A DNA stretch of 45,740 bases. It comes from DAOPJM01 sp035399665 (GTDB taxonomy: Bacteria; Bacillota; Clostridia; Christensenellales; CAG-138). The notes beneath the pieces were generated by a model. That model did no database searches. It saw only the letters and a program-made list of their open reading frames with translations, and had not been told where the DNA came from. The translations under genes and the position numbers were made by a program. The stretch is taken from the NCBI GenBank assembly GCA_035399665.1, contig DAOPJM010000013.1, positions 1-45,740 on the forward strand, written 5' to 3'. Below, one piece after another: positions 17,964 to 25,457 of the stretch; positions within the stretch are counted from its first letter, which is position 1, and each line of letters begins with the position of its first letter.

Positions 17964-19201
17964 GGATTTCAGAGTATTCAAGAAGGCTGATTATGTCCTG
18001 CACCCAGGAATTAGACAAGGTATTTGAAGGTTTTGACAGGAACGCGCTTTGTGTGGAGGAACGGGTTCTTGAAGCGTTTGCGAATAATCGCGTCTCCACA
18101 CGGCATTTTGCGCCAAGCTACGGCTACGGATATGATGATATCGGCAGAGACACGCTGGACCAAGTATTCGCAAACGTTTTTGAAGCCGAGGACGCGCTTG
18201 TGCGGCCGCAGCTTGCGAACGGAACGCATACACTTTTTACCGCGTTAGCTGGGCTTACAGAGCCTAACGAGGTGATAGTTTCGGCAACGGGCGCTCCATA
18301 TGATACCATGGAGACAGCAATAGGCTTGAGCGGCTCGCAATACAGTTCGCTCATCAGACTTGGTATTGGCTTTGAAGCAGTTGAAATGGATGGGGATAAG
18401 CTTAACATACCAAAGGTGCTTGAAAGGCTTATTAGGAGCAATGCGAGGCTGCTGTATGTACAGCGTTCCCGCGGTTACAGCAGCCGAGATGCGCTCTCTG
18501 TTGAGGTCATAGACGAGCTGATACAGGCCGCTAAAAGAGCAAAAGAGGACGTGATAGTATTTGTCGATAACTGTTACGGTGAATTTGTGGAAGCTCATGA
18601 ACCATGTTACGTCGGAGCAGATATAGTCTGCGGCTCGTTGATAAAGAACCCGGGCGGCGGACTTGCTCCTACCGGCGGGTACATCGCGGGAAAGGCTGAT
18701 TTGATAGACAGGATAGCACAGCGAATGACTGTGCCCGGCACGGGCAGAGAAGTGGGTTCTTATGCCGCCGGCTATCTGCCGTTTTATCAAGGCCTGTTCA
18801 TGGCGCCTCATACCGTGGCGCAATGTCTGAAGGGGGCGGCTCTGTTTGCCGCGGCGCTTGAAAAATTAGGTTATAGTACCACGCCTGCGTCAACCGCTGC
18901 GCGTCATGACATAGTTCAGTCCATTACCTTTGGCAACAAAGACGCTTTGATAGCATTTTGCAAGGCTGTTCAGGCGGCTTCCCCGATAGACTCCTTTGTT
19001 ACTCCCGAACCATGGGACATGCCGGGGTATACCGACCCTGTTATTATGGCAGCGGGAACAATGATACAGGGTGCGACCACCGAGCTGAGCTGTGATGGCC
19101 CCATACGCGAACCATACACCGCTTATCTGCAAGGCTCTTTATCGTTGGAACACGCACAGCTTGCGGCCATGCTCACGGTGGATGCTCTGCGAAAGGGATA
19201 G
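17960..19201 (+). CDS. PLP-dependent methionine gamma-lyase family / aluminium resistance protein
   Basis: 413 residues matching the family annotated as methionine gamma-lyase or aluminium resistance protein (Bacillus YnbB type), which also sits next to miaA in many Firmicutes. The PLP lysine is Lys229 in GSLIKNPGGGLAP; FVDNCYGEFVE supplies the Asp that contacts the cofactor ring, and ATGAPYDTME is the conserved segment before it. The reaction in vivo is not settled; C-S lyase activity is inferred from family annotation. The ATG at 17960 overlaps the miaA stop. It ends only 3 bases from the stop of convergent lexA, with no terminator hairpin between them. Confidence 0.88.
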   Translation: MRISEYSRRLIMSCTQELDKVFEGFDRNALCVEERVLEAFANNRVSTRHFAPSYGYGYDDIGRDTLDQVFANVFEAEDALVRPQLANGTHTLFTALAGLTEPNEVIVSATGAPYDTMETAIGLSGSQYSSLIRLGIGFEAVEMDGDKLNIPKVLERLIRSNARLLYVQRSRGYSSRDALSVEVIDELIQAAKRAKEDVIVFVDNCYGEFVEAHEPCYVGADIVCGSLIKNPGGGLAPTGGYIAGKADLIDRIAQRMTVPGTGREVGSYAAGYLPFYQGLFMAPHTVAQCLKGAALFAAALEKLGYSTTPASTAARHDIVQSITFGNKDALIAFCKAVQAASPIDSFVTPEPWDMPGYTDPVIMAAGTMIQGATTELSCDGPIREPYTAYLQGSLSLEHAQLAAMLTVDALRKG

Positions 19202-19204
19202 CGG

Positions 19205-19822
19205 CTACATCCTGCGCATAAGTCCGACAACCTTGCCGACAACCTCGACACGTTCAGGCTCAACGCATATAGGAGAATAATCCTTGTTTTCGGGCATGAG
19301 CTTCACACAGGTTTCAGTAACATAAATGCGCTTGACCGTGACCTCACCGCCGTCTATACGTGCAACGACGATGTCACCTTCAGTGAATTGTTGACGGGTG
19401 TTGACGATGATGATATCATGATTCATGATTCCGGCGTCAATCATGCTGTCGCCTTGAACGCGGAGCATAAAGGTTTCGGAAAGCTCAGCTCTGTGTACAA
19501 GCTGTTCGGGCAGCATGAAGCTTTCCTCGATGTTCTCATCAGCCATAATGGGTATGCCGGCGGCTACTCTTCCAAGCAGGGGAACAGAGCCTCGTCTCTT
19601 CGGCAAAGCTTCTTCGGTTATGGTGTATGCACGATTGTGGTTGGGATCCTTGATTATGTAGCCCTTGTTCTCAAGCGTGACAAGGTGAGCCTGAACCGTA
19701 GCTGTTGAGCTTATGCCAATACTGCCGCATATCTCACGGACGGTGGGCGGATAACCGTTAGCTTCGTAGTATTCACAGACAGCGCTGAATACCCGTTGCT
19801 GCGCTCTTGAAAGATTGTCCAT
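19205..19822 (-). CDS. lexA: SOS repressor LexA
   Basis: 205 residues. The N-terminal winged helix (residues 1-65) has the recognition-helix region PTVREICGSIGISSTATVQA. The C-terminal S24 domain has the cleavage site Ala88-Gly89 (GRVAAGIP), catalytic Ser126 (GDSMIDAG) and Lys164 (VTVKRI), so self-cleavage should be intact. The start is ATG at 19822, which has AAGGAG at a normal distance and matches the family N terminus; the open frame runs 62 codons further upstream but through the promoter and SOS box. Autoregulation is indicated by the SOS box at 19877-19890. It is convergent with the methionine gamma-lyase family gene and divergent from the 8-Cys miniprotein. Confidence 0.96.
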   Translation of the reverse strand: MDNLSRAQQRVFSAVCEYYEANGYPPTVREICGSIGISSTATVQAHLVTLENKGYIIKDPNHNRAYTITEEALPKRRGSVPLLGRVAAGIPIMADENIEESFMLPEQLVHRAELSETFMLRVQGDSMIDAGIMNHDIIIVNTRQQFTEGDIVVARIDGGEVTVKRIYVTETCVKLMPENKDYSPICVEPERVEVVGKVVGLMRRM

Positions 19823-19850
19823 TTTCGCTGCTCCTTGCTTAGTTAGGAAC

Positions 19851-19879
19851 AGTATATCATGGATATAACTAAATTGCAA
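19851..19879 (-). promoter_or_regulatory. lexA promoter
   Basis: On the minus strand TTGCAA (19879-19874), a 17-bp spacer and TATACT (19856-19851). The SOS box overlaps the -35 element. Confidence 0.75.
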
Positions 19880-19890
19880 ACATTTGTTCG
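19877..19890. promoter_or_regulatory. LexA (SOS) box
   Basis: Read on the minus strand it is CGAACAAATGTTTG, which fits the Gram-positive SOS consensus CGAACRNRYGTTYC at every position but the last. It overlaps the lexA -35 box and ends 8 bases before the start codon of the divergent small gene, so it could control both. Confidence 0.75.
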
Positions 19891-19898
19891 GGGTTTTT

Positions 19899-20102
19899 AT
19901 GAAAAAATGTGTTCTTGGGCTTAGAGAAGCCTGCAACAACTGCGGTGAGTGTGACAACCGCTGCATACGGGACGTCAACAAGATATGCGATAACTGCTTC
20001 GCCTGCATAGACGAGAATCAAGCCGACTATGCGGAGATAAGGATTACCGATATTCTGATGATAGAGGAGGGCCCAGAGGATAGGGGAGAGGACGAGGATT
20101 AG
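19899..20102 (+). CDS. 8-cysteine miniprotein divergent from lexA
   Basis: 67 residues with Cys at positions 4, 12, 15, 18, 22, 30, 33 and 36, in two clusters (CNNCGECDNRC and CDNCFAC), then an acidic tail (EEGPEDRGEDED). The Cys pattern suggests zinc or iron-sulfur binding. I recall similar unnamed small proteins in Clostridia but know no function. The start is ATG 19899; an upstream TTG (19884) would lie in the SOS box. The binding site is weak (CGGGG) and no clear promoter is visible. The SOS box lies immediately upstream, so induction by DNA damage is plausible. Its last 4 bases overlap the end of the convergent recombinase gene. Confidence 0.75.
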   Translation: MKKCVLGLREACNNCGECDNRCIRDVNKICDNCFACIDENQADYAEIRITDILMIEEGPEDRGEDED

Positions 20103-21181
20103 ATAGGGTCGTCTTTGCCTATTTCGGGAATGTCTTTTTCATCGTCCCTCAGTGTAACCATATTAGCCGCGCTTCTGCGACGCTCTTCTGACATTGCCGC
20201 ATAGTGCCGCCTTGTAGTATTGACGTCCTTATGTCCGAGAACGTCAGCTACAAGATATATGTCGCCGCTTTCGGAGTAGAGCATGGTTCCGTATGTACTT
20301 CTTAGCTTGTGAGGGGTTATCTTTTTGAGCGGACAAGCCACCTTGGTGTACTTACTCACAAGGTTTTCTACCGCTCTTGCGGTTATCCTGCGCCGCTGTA
20401 TCGACAGGAACAAAGCATCTTCATGACCTTCAAGCGTGACCTCTTGGTTTCTTTGCTCCAGATATCTAAGCAGAGCAGTTCGCACTTCATCCCCAAAGCT
20501 CAGTATTTCCTGATCGCCGCCTTTGCGCGTAACAACGAAGCTGTCGGTTTCAAAGTCTATATCATCGACGTCTATGCCTACAAGCTCGCTGATACGGATT
20601 CCCGTACCCAGAAATAGGGTGAGTATTGCCGCATCTCGGACTTTTGTGGTCTGATGATACTTCTTTTGTCTCTCTGAAAGACCCGCGCCATCGTCGGTTC
20701 TGTCAAGCAATTCGGCAACTTCATTCGGTTCAAGGCGTATAATCGCTTTCTCATGCAGCTTAGGAGAATCGACTAATGCGGCAACGTTTGCGCTTATCAG
20801 CTGTTGCTTGAAGTAATACTTTAAAAAGGATCGTATTGCCGCAAGCTTTCTTGCCTTGGCGTTCTCGCTGTTTTCGAGTTCGCGCTCATCCTTTTTGTAT
20901 AATGTAACCGAATCGAGGTAAAGTTCAATATCAAGAGCCGATACACTGTCCAAATCCGATAGGGTAATGCTCTTGACTGTCTTGTCCTTAAAGCCGTCTT
21001 GTTCCGTTACCAGAAACTCAAAGAAAGTTCTCAAGTCTATCGCGTATCCATATCGTGTTAACACACTGCTTCGCGTTTCCATGCTTCTAAAATACAACCC
21101 ACAAAACTGCGGCAGATCCTTCAGAACTTGCCTAAGCTTGACGGTGTAGTCCTTTTTGCGCGTGGTTTGATAATCGCTCAT
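20099..21181 (-). CDS. Tyrosine recombinase/integrase (XerC/D-like)
   Basis: 360 residues. An N-terminal SAM-like core-binding domain (about 25-130) precedes the catalytic domain. All the expected catalytic residues are present: Arg196 (GTGIRISEL), Lys220 (VTRKGG), His291 and Arg294 (HKLRSTYGT), His317 (LGHKD) and nucleophile Tyr327 (RRHYA). It is somewhat longer than classical XerC/D (~300). No phage or transposon genes and no tRNA lie beside it, so a chromosomal housekeeping or site-specific switch role is as likely as an element integrase. AAGGAGC precedes the ATG. The promoter region carries a 15-bp perfect inverted repeat (21220-21255). Confidence 0.9.
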   Translation of the reverse strand: MSDYQTTRKKDYTVKLRQVLKDLPQFCGLYFRSMETRSSVLTRYGYAIDLRTFFEFLVTEQDGFKDKTVKSITLSDLDSVSALDIELYLDSVTLYKKDERELENSENAKARKLAAIRSFLKYYFKQQLISANVAALVDSPKLHEKAIIRLEPNEVAELLDRTDDGAGLSERQKKYHQTTKVRDAAILTLFLGTGIRISELVGIDVDDIDFETDSFVVTRKGGDQEILSFGDEVRTALLRYLEQRNQEVTLEGHEDALFLSIQRRRITARAVENLVSKYTKVACPLKKITPHKLRSTYGTMLYSESGDIYLVADVLGHKDVNTTRRHYAAMSEERRRSAANMVTLRDDEKDIPEIGKDDPI

Positions 21182-21210
21182 TCAAACAGCTCCTTGGGGA
21201 AGATGAACTC

Positions 21211-21255
21211 ATTATAGCGCAACTATTCGTTAAACACAACTTTAACGAATAGTTG
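21211..21255 (-). promoter_or_regulatory. Recombinase promoter with 15-6-15 perfect inverted repeat
   Basis: CAACTATTCGTTAAA (21220-21234) and its exact complement (21241-21255) are separated by CACAAC. On the minus strand a TATAAT (-10) sits at 21216-21211. A weak TTGTGT lies 17 bases upstream of it, so one arm of the repeat fills the -35/-10 spacer. The repeat could be an operator or a recombination site: paired arms around a 6-bp centre is the usual geometry of tyrosine recombinase core sites. There is no T-run, so a terminator is unlikely. Confidence 0.75.
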
Positions 21256-21281
21256 TTCATGAAAAGTTTGGATTTTATGTT

Positions 21282-21725
21282 TCAGGAACGACTTATGGTG
21301 TCGATCGCGGCTCTTGCCATACTGTCGCAGCGATTGTTGTATTCGTTGGAAGCATGTCCCTTAACCCAAACAAACTTAACTTGATGCAAAGATTTCACAT
21401 CGATGAGTTCATTCCAAAGGTCTTGATTCTGTACGGGAGTCTTTGAGCTTGTCAGCCATCCGTTGCGCTTCCAATTCTCAATCCATTTCTTTTCAAATGC
21501 GTTGCAGACATAACTGCTGTCCGAATAAACCGTTACAATACACGGTTGATTCAACAGCTTCAAGCCTTCTAAAACGGCCTTTATCTCCATACGATTGTTT
21601 GTGGTTTCAGGCTCCGCGCCGCTTTCGGTCTTTTCGTGCTGATTATATAATAAAATACACGCCCAACCGCCTGCGCCCGGATTGCAGGAACACGCACCGT
21701 CCGTGTAAAGACTAACTTCCTTCAT
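21282..21725 (-). CDS. rnhA: Ribonuclease HI
   Basis: 147 residues with the RNase HI fold and active site: Asp9 (YTDGACSCNPG), Glu47 (NNRMEIKAV), Asp69 (VYSDSSYV) and Asp134 (NNRCDSMAR), with His124 in VKGHASNEYNN. It degrades the RNA strand of RNA-DNA hybrids, for example at R-loops and primers. It overlaps the upstream SPOR-protein gene by 14 bases, so it is cotranscribed with it. Within the window it joins recG, mutSL and lexA as genome-maintenance functions. Confidence 0.95.
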   Translation of the reverse strand: MKEVSLYTDGACSCNPGAGGWACILLYNQHEKTESGAEPETTNNRMEIKAVLEGLKLLNQPCIVTVYSDSSYVCNAFEKKWIENWKRNGWLTSSKTPVQNQDLWNELIDVKSLHQVKFVWVKGHASNEYNNRCDSMARAAIDTISRS

Positions 21726-22650
21726 TTGGTATCACTCCCAATGCCTTAACAAATTGGATGCAGCTGTCTATGGCCGCGATCTGAGTGTACTTCAGCTGCA
21801 TCGCGTATTCTGTGCTGCTCCAATTCATATTAGCATTGTTTTCGAGAAATGTCGACAGGAATTTGTGTAAAACCTCCAAAGTACTGCAAAGCTCGGTTAG
21901 GCTTCCTTGAGCGTCGCTTGTCTTAATCGTTTCGATAATATATTGTATATTATCTACACTTAGCGCAAAGCTTTCATTGACGTCGTCGGCACCGATTTCG
22001 CCTCTGTCAAACGACAAGGAGAAGTCCGTGAGCTGCGACGGCAGGCTGAACACATAGGCAAATCCGTTTTCTGCCGTTTCAGCAATGCTTTTTTCTGCGC
22101 TTAAGCTTACCTGCAGCTCATCGGTATGAACAATATAAGCACTGTTTTTGTAACCGTCTTCTCTTAGTTGCTGCTGCACCTTATACAGGCTTGCTTCATC
22201 GGTGTATGCCGCGCCTATCACGCGGAAGCTCTCATCCTTAATAACATAACCCGCCGCGCCTATACCGCGGTACTGCTCAGCGGCGATTGACGCTGAAGCC
22301 TCATCGGAAAAGTAATCCAACTGCAGCATGTAAAAAGTCATAGCGGCAAACTGCATGTTTGTTGTTACAAGCTGATCTTCGTTTGAAGAAGGGCTGAGAC
22401 CCTCTACGGCTTCGTCTCCATTTTGCAGACCCTCATTGACGTTTTCGTTTATGGCGTCGTTCTCGAACTTCTCAGAAAAGCAGCTGATTATCGGAGCGAT
22501 TATTCGTTCGCTTACATAGTCGGCCGCCTTGCTGCTTGAAATAATTGCGACAACTGCGGCGCACGCAAGCAGCAACAAAACGACAACTGCCCGTCCTCCC
22601 CCGCGAGTTTGCTTTCGCTGTGACCCGCCGTATCTGCTTTGGTATTGCAT
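21712..22650 (-). CDS. Membrane-anchored SPOR-domain-like protein
   Basis: 312 residues. A short basic cytoplasmic start is followed by one membrane segment (about 20-38) and an external part. Residues ~105-175 resemble a SPOR domain (FYMLQLDYFSDEASASIAAE ... LYKVQQQLREDGY), the module that binds denuded peptidoglycan at division sites or spore septa. The C-terminal ~130 residues are helical and not recognised. A strong binding site (AAGGAGG) precedes the ATG, but it lies inside a 12-bp hairpin (22660-22698). The gene is downstream of a histidine kinase and overlaps rnhA. A cell-wall or sporulation role is inferred from the domain. Confidence 0.75.
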   Translation of the reverse strand: MQYQSRYGGSQRKQTRGGGRAVVVLLLLACAAVVAIISSSKAADYVSERIIAPIISCFSEKFENDAINENVNEGLQNGDEAVEGLSPSSNEDQLVTTNMQFAAMTFYMLQLDYFSDEASASIAAEQYRGIGAAGYVIKDESFRVIGAAYTDEASLYKVQQQLREDGYKNSAYIVHTDELQVSLSAEKSIAETAENGFAYVFSLPSQLTDFSLSFDRGEIGADDVNESFALSVDNIQYIIETIKTSDAQGSLTELCSTLEVLHKFLSTFLENNANMNWSSTEYAMQLKYTQIAAIDSCIQFVKALGVIPNEGS

Positions 22651-22659
22651 CTAATGAAA

Positions 22660-22698
22660 ACCTCCTTACATTCTGTGATACACTTTATGCAAGGAGGT
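22660..22698 (-). promoter_or_regulatory. Hairpin sequestering the Shine-Dalgarno of the SPOR gene
   Basis: In the minus-strand transcript ACCTCCTTGCAT (22698-22687) pairs with ATGTAAGGAGGT (22671-22660) over 12 bp with one G-U pair and a 15-base loop. The right arm contains the ribosome binding site of the gene starting at 22650. Four T follow the stem, so weak termination is an alternative reading. Confidence 0.65.
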
Positions 22699-22726
22699 GA
22701 GATATTATCTTATTTTTTGGATAGGA

Positions 22727-24652
22727 TTACTTCATGCGTTTCTTGTCGCGTTTTGAGCGAGTGTCGTTTGCGTCCAACACTTCGTATGGCGCGTCTATTG
22801 AGGGCTTTTCATCCGAAGGAGACTTGTCAACGGCGGCAGGCTCACCATCGCCGTGATAAATGAGAGTATTCTCGTCCACCGGTCCAAGCTGTATCGCATT
22901 GCTCACATACTTCTTGACGGAGAACACGAAGTTCGTCCACTCGCCTTGAACGCTTGAAACCTCGATATGCTCACCAAGCTTGTCCAGCACCTGCTTAGCT
23001 ATCGATAGACCGAGACCGGTACCGCCTTCTTTGCGCGACTTATCGGCCTTATAAAAGCGCTCAAAGATGTGCGGGAGATCCTCCTGTGAAATACCACAGC
23101 CATTGTCCAACACTGTAATATACACATAGCCCGTATCCTGCGTTGTGGTAATCCTAATAAGACCGTTGGGCTTTGCTCCGGCGTAACGCATGGCATTGTC
23201 CAAGAGTACGACAAGAACCTGCTCGATTCTGTCAGGATCACTTACCACATCGTGAGCGTCGCAAAGGTCTATTTCAAGTCGTATTCCACGCTTTGATACT
23301 TCGGTTTGATAACCCTGAGCCACATCGGAAATGAGGTCTTTAATATCAAATTGACGAACCTCCATGTACTCTGTACCGGACTGAAGCCTTGACAGCTGAA
23401 GCATATCGGTAATAAGGCGTGAAAGTCGCTCAATTTCATGCAGCATAATGCCGTAGTAGCGTTGTCTGGTTGCTTCATCCTTGACCATATTGTCGGCAAG
23501 GGGTTCCAAGAGGCCGCGAACGGCGGTCAAAGGCGTGCGCAGTTCATGGCTGATATTGGCGACATAGTCGCGGCGAACTCTTTCAAGCTTCTCAATCTCG
23601 CTGATATCCTTAAAGAGTCCTACAACGCCGGTGCAGTCGCCATTATCGGTAATTACGGGTACAATAGATATCCAAAGCATTCTTTCACCGGGCAGCTCAT
23701 AATGCAGTGTCCTTGGCTCTTTTGAGTCTAAGACAGCCATGAAGGCGTCCCAAATACTGTTATCGGGTATTAGGTCGATGGGTGAGGTTACGTCAACCGC
23801 GCCGAACATCTTCATCAGAGCTGGATTGTAATGCGTCAGATTACCGAGGTTGTCAAGAGCCGCGACCCCTTCTGAGAAGCTTGACAGAATATAGCTGAGC
23901 TGTCGCTTTTCGCTGTCAAGCTGATGTATTGTAGATGACAGCGCCTCGCTCATTTGGTTCATCGCTCTTGCGAATATGCCCATTTCGCCTGAATAATTTT
24001 CGTTGGCACGAACTTCGTAGTTACCCTTTGCAAGCTCTATTGCCACATCTGTCATAGCGTTGATAGGCTTGGAAAGCTGACGAATGCTGATGAACGTAAA
24101 AACTAACATCAGGGGCAGGATGGCAGCCACCATTATCCACAGTACGGAATTCAACTTGTCAAACGCTTCATCGATGTGACGTATGTCGCGCAGAAATAAG
24201 ACGCATCCTTCCAACTCATTGTTTTGGTTGTAAAGAGGCGCTCCGGTACAGATTACATTTGTCTTTGAGTCCAAAGTAAGCTTGGGTATGCTGACTCGTT
24301 CGCCCGTTGCCATAGCGCCGACGATTATCTCATTCAGTCCTGTGTAGTCGTTCTCGGTCAGCGTTGTGTAAGCCTGCTGGGTTATGCCGTCATAGTAGTA
24401 TACTGAGACGTCATTCGTCTTTGACAATAGCTGTAACGCTTGAAAGAAGTACGACCTGCTTGCGAACATACTGTCTTTGATATAGTAAAAATCTATTGCC
24501 GCGTCAGAAACAGAGCTCAACGAATCAAGCTCCAACTTGATGTAGGTTCGTTTTCCGAATTGGGAATACGCAGCCACAAGAAAAATATTGCACAGCAGCA
24601 ATATTATGACGCACATAATCAGTGCGCGTTTGAAGATTACACCCTTGAACAT
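22727..24652 (-). CDS. Sensor histidine kinase (two TM, HAMP, PAS, HisKA, HATPase)
   Basis: 641 residues. TM1 about 10-29, an extracytoplasmic sensor of ~140 residues, TM2 about 169-190, HAMP to ~245, PAS ~255-355, then HisKA with the phosphoacceptor His369 (ISHELRTPL). The ATPase has Asn486 (LLDNAMRYAG), DNGCGIS at 516 and GGTGLGL at 543. The layout is that of WalK/PhoR/ResE-type kinases. A hydrophilic tail of ~75 residues follows the kinase core. It is translationally coupled to the response regulator upstream (TGATG overlap at 24652). Neighbours suggest a cell-envelope signal; the ligand is unknown. Confidence 0.93.
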   Translation of the reverse strand: MFKGVIFKRALIMCVIILLLCNIFLVAAYSQFGKRTYIKLELDSLSSVSDAAIDFYYIKDSMFASRSYFFQALQLLSKTNDVSVYYYDGITQQAYTTLTENDYTGLNEIIVGAMATGERVSIPKLTLDSKTNVICTGAPLYNQNNELEGCVLFLRDIRHIDEAFDKLNSVLWIMVAAILPLMLVFTFISIRQLSKPINAMTDVAIELAKGNYEVRANENYSGEMGIFARAMNQMSEALSSTIHQLDSEKRQLSYILSSFSEGVAALDNLGNLTHYNPALMKMFGAVDVTSPIDLIPDNSIWDAFMAVLDSKEPRTLHYELPGERMLWISIVPVITDNGDCTGVVGLFKDISEIEKLERVRRDYVANISHELRTPLTAVRGLLEPLADNMVKDEATRQRYYGIMLHEIERLSRLITDMLQLSRLQSGTEYMEVRQFDIKDLISDVAQGYQTEVSKRGIRLEIDLCDAHDVVSDPDRIEQVLVVLLDNAMRYAGAKPNGLIRITTTQDTGYVYITVLDNGCGISQEDLPHIFERFYKADKSRKEGGTGLGLSIAKQVLDKLGEHIEVSSVQGEWTNFVFSVKKYVSNAIQLGPVDENTLIYHGDGEPAAVDKSPSDEKPSIDAPYEVLDANDTRSKRDKKRMK

Positions 24653-25335
24653 CAGTCGAGTTCGAACTTATACCCCACGCCGTAGATTGTCTTGATACTC
24701 CAGCCGAGGTTCGTGGAATCCAGTTTCGCACGCAGACGTTTGATGTGCGTATCAACGGTGCGAGTCTCACCCGGGAAGTCATAGCCCCAAACCTTTGAGA
24801 GCAGTGATTCGCGTGTGAACACCTGTCCGGGGTTCGACGCGAGCATATAGAGTATCTCTATCTCCTTCGGTGTACAGATAACCGGCTCGCCTCTGAGCAA
24901 GACCGAATAGGAGTTCAGGTCTATTGAAAGGCCATTGTACTCGATATGGTTCTTGTCATGCTCGGTATCCCTTGAATTGACTCTGCGCAGAATGGCCTTA
25001 ATCCTTGCTACGACTTCACGCGGACTAAAGGGCTTTACTATGTAATCATCCGCACCTAATTCAATGCCGATAATTCTATCCACTTCTTCGCCTTTCGCGG
25101 TTAACATGATAATGGGTACGGTTGATTTTCTGCGAATCTCCCTACAGACTTCAATGCCGGATTTTCCGGGCATCATTATATCGAGTACGCAAAGCGAAAT
25201 AGTGGAGTCAAGCGCCGCCATCGCCGCGTTCCCGTCGTATACGTCAACATAGGAGAAGCCCTCCGACTCCAAGTAAAGATGCAAAGATTCATGGACGACA
25301 TATTCATCGTCGGCGATCAAGATTTTCCCTTCCAT
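24652..25335 (-). CDS. OmpR/PhoB-family response regulator
   Basis: 227 residues. The receiver domain has the acidic pair at Asp9-Asp10, phosphoacceptor Asp52 (LDIMMPG), the Thr of MLTAKG and the Lys of IVKPFSP. The C-terminal winged helix ends with TVDTHIKRLRAKL and the usual GVGYKFE. It partners with the histidine kinase whose start codon overlaps its stop. GAGGTGA lies upstream of ATG 25335. A TATAAT (-10) lies about 40 bases before the start, next to an inverted repeat (25384-25436). Confidence 0.95.
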   Translation of the reverse strand: MEGKILIADDEYVVHESLHLYLESEGFSYVDVYDGNAAMAALDSTISLCVLDIMMPGKSGIEVCREIRRKSTVPIIMLTAKGEEVDRIIGIELGADDYIVKPFSPREVVARIKAILRRVNSRDTEHDKNHIEYNGLSIDLNSYSVLLRGEPVICTPKEIEILYMLASNPGQVFTRESLLSKVWGYDFPGETRTVDTHIKRLRAKLDSTNLGWSIKTIYGVGYKFELD

Positions 25336-25383
25336 TGCGTCACCTCATACGTATTTTTTCACGATATAATTATAGCACATAAA

Positions 25384-25436
25384 TAGCGAAAGTGTTCAGC
25401 ATTTCATGGTTTTTTGAAATCTTTTCACTTTCGCTA
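25384..25436. repeat. 11-bp perfect inverted repeat between the PBP gene and the response regulator
   Basis: TAGCGAAAGTG (25384-25394) and its exact complement CACTTTCGCTA (25426-25436), with a nested 6-bp repeat (ATTTCA / TGAAAT) inside. It lies downstream of the penicillin-binding protein gene and reaches the -35 region of the response regulator promoter. Read on the minus strand the trailing T-run is poor. It may be an imperfect terminator, an operator, or both. Confidence 0.6.
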
Positions 25437-25457
25437 CATAACTGTTTGTTGTTATGG

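Noticed and set aside
19823..20008. Longer LexA start, 62 codons upstream
   Set aside because: It would run through the promoter and SOS box; the ATG at 19822 has a good binding site and the family N terminus.
20099..21255. Prophage or integrative element around the recombinase
   Set aside because: No other phage, conjugation or att-like direct repeats were found; the neighbours are housekeeping genes.
21220..21255. Inverted repeat as the rnhA terminator
   Set aside because: There is no T-run after it on the minus strand, and a TATAAT box lies directly beyond.
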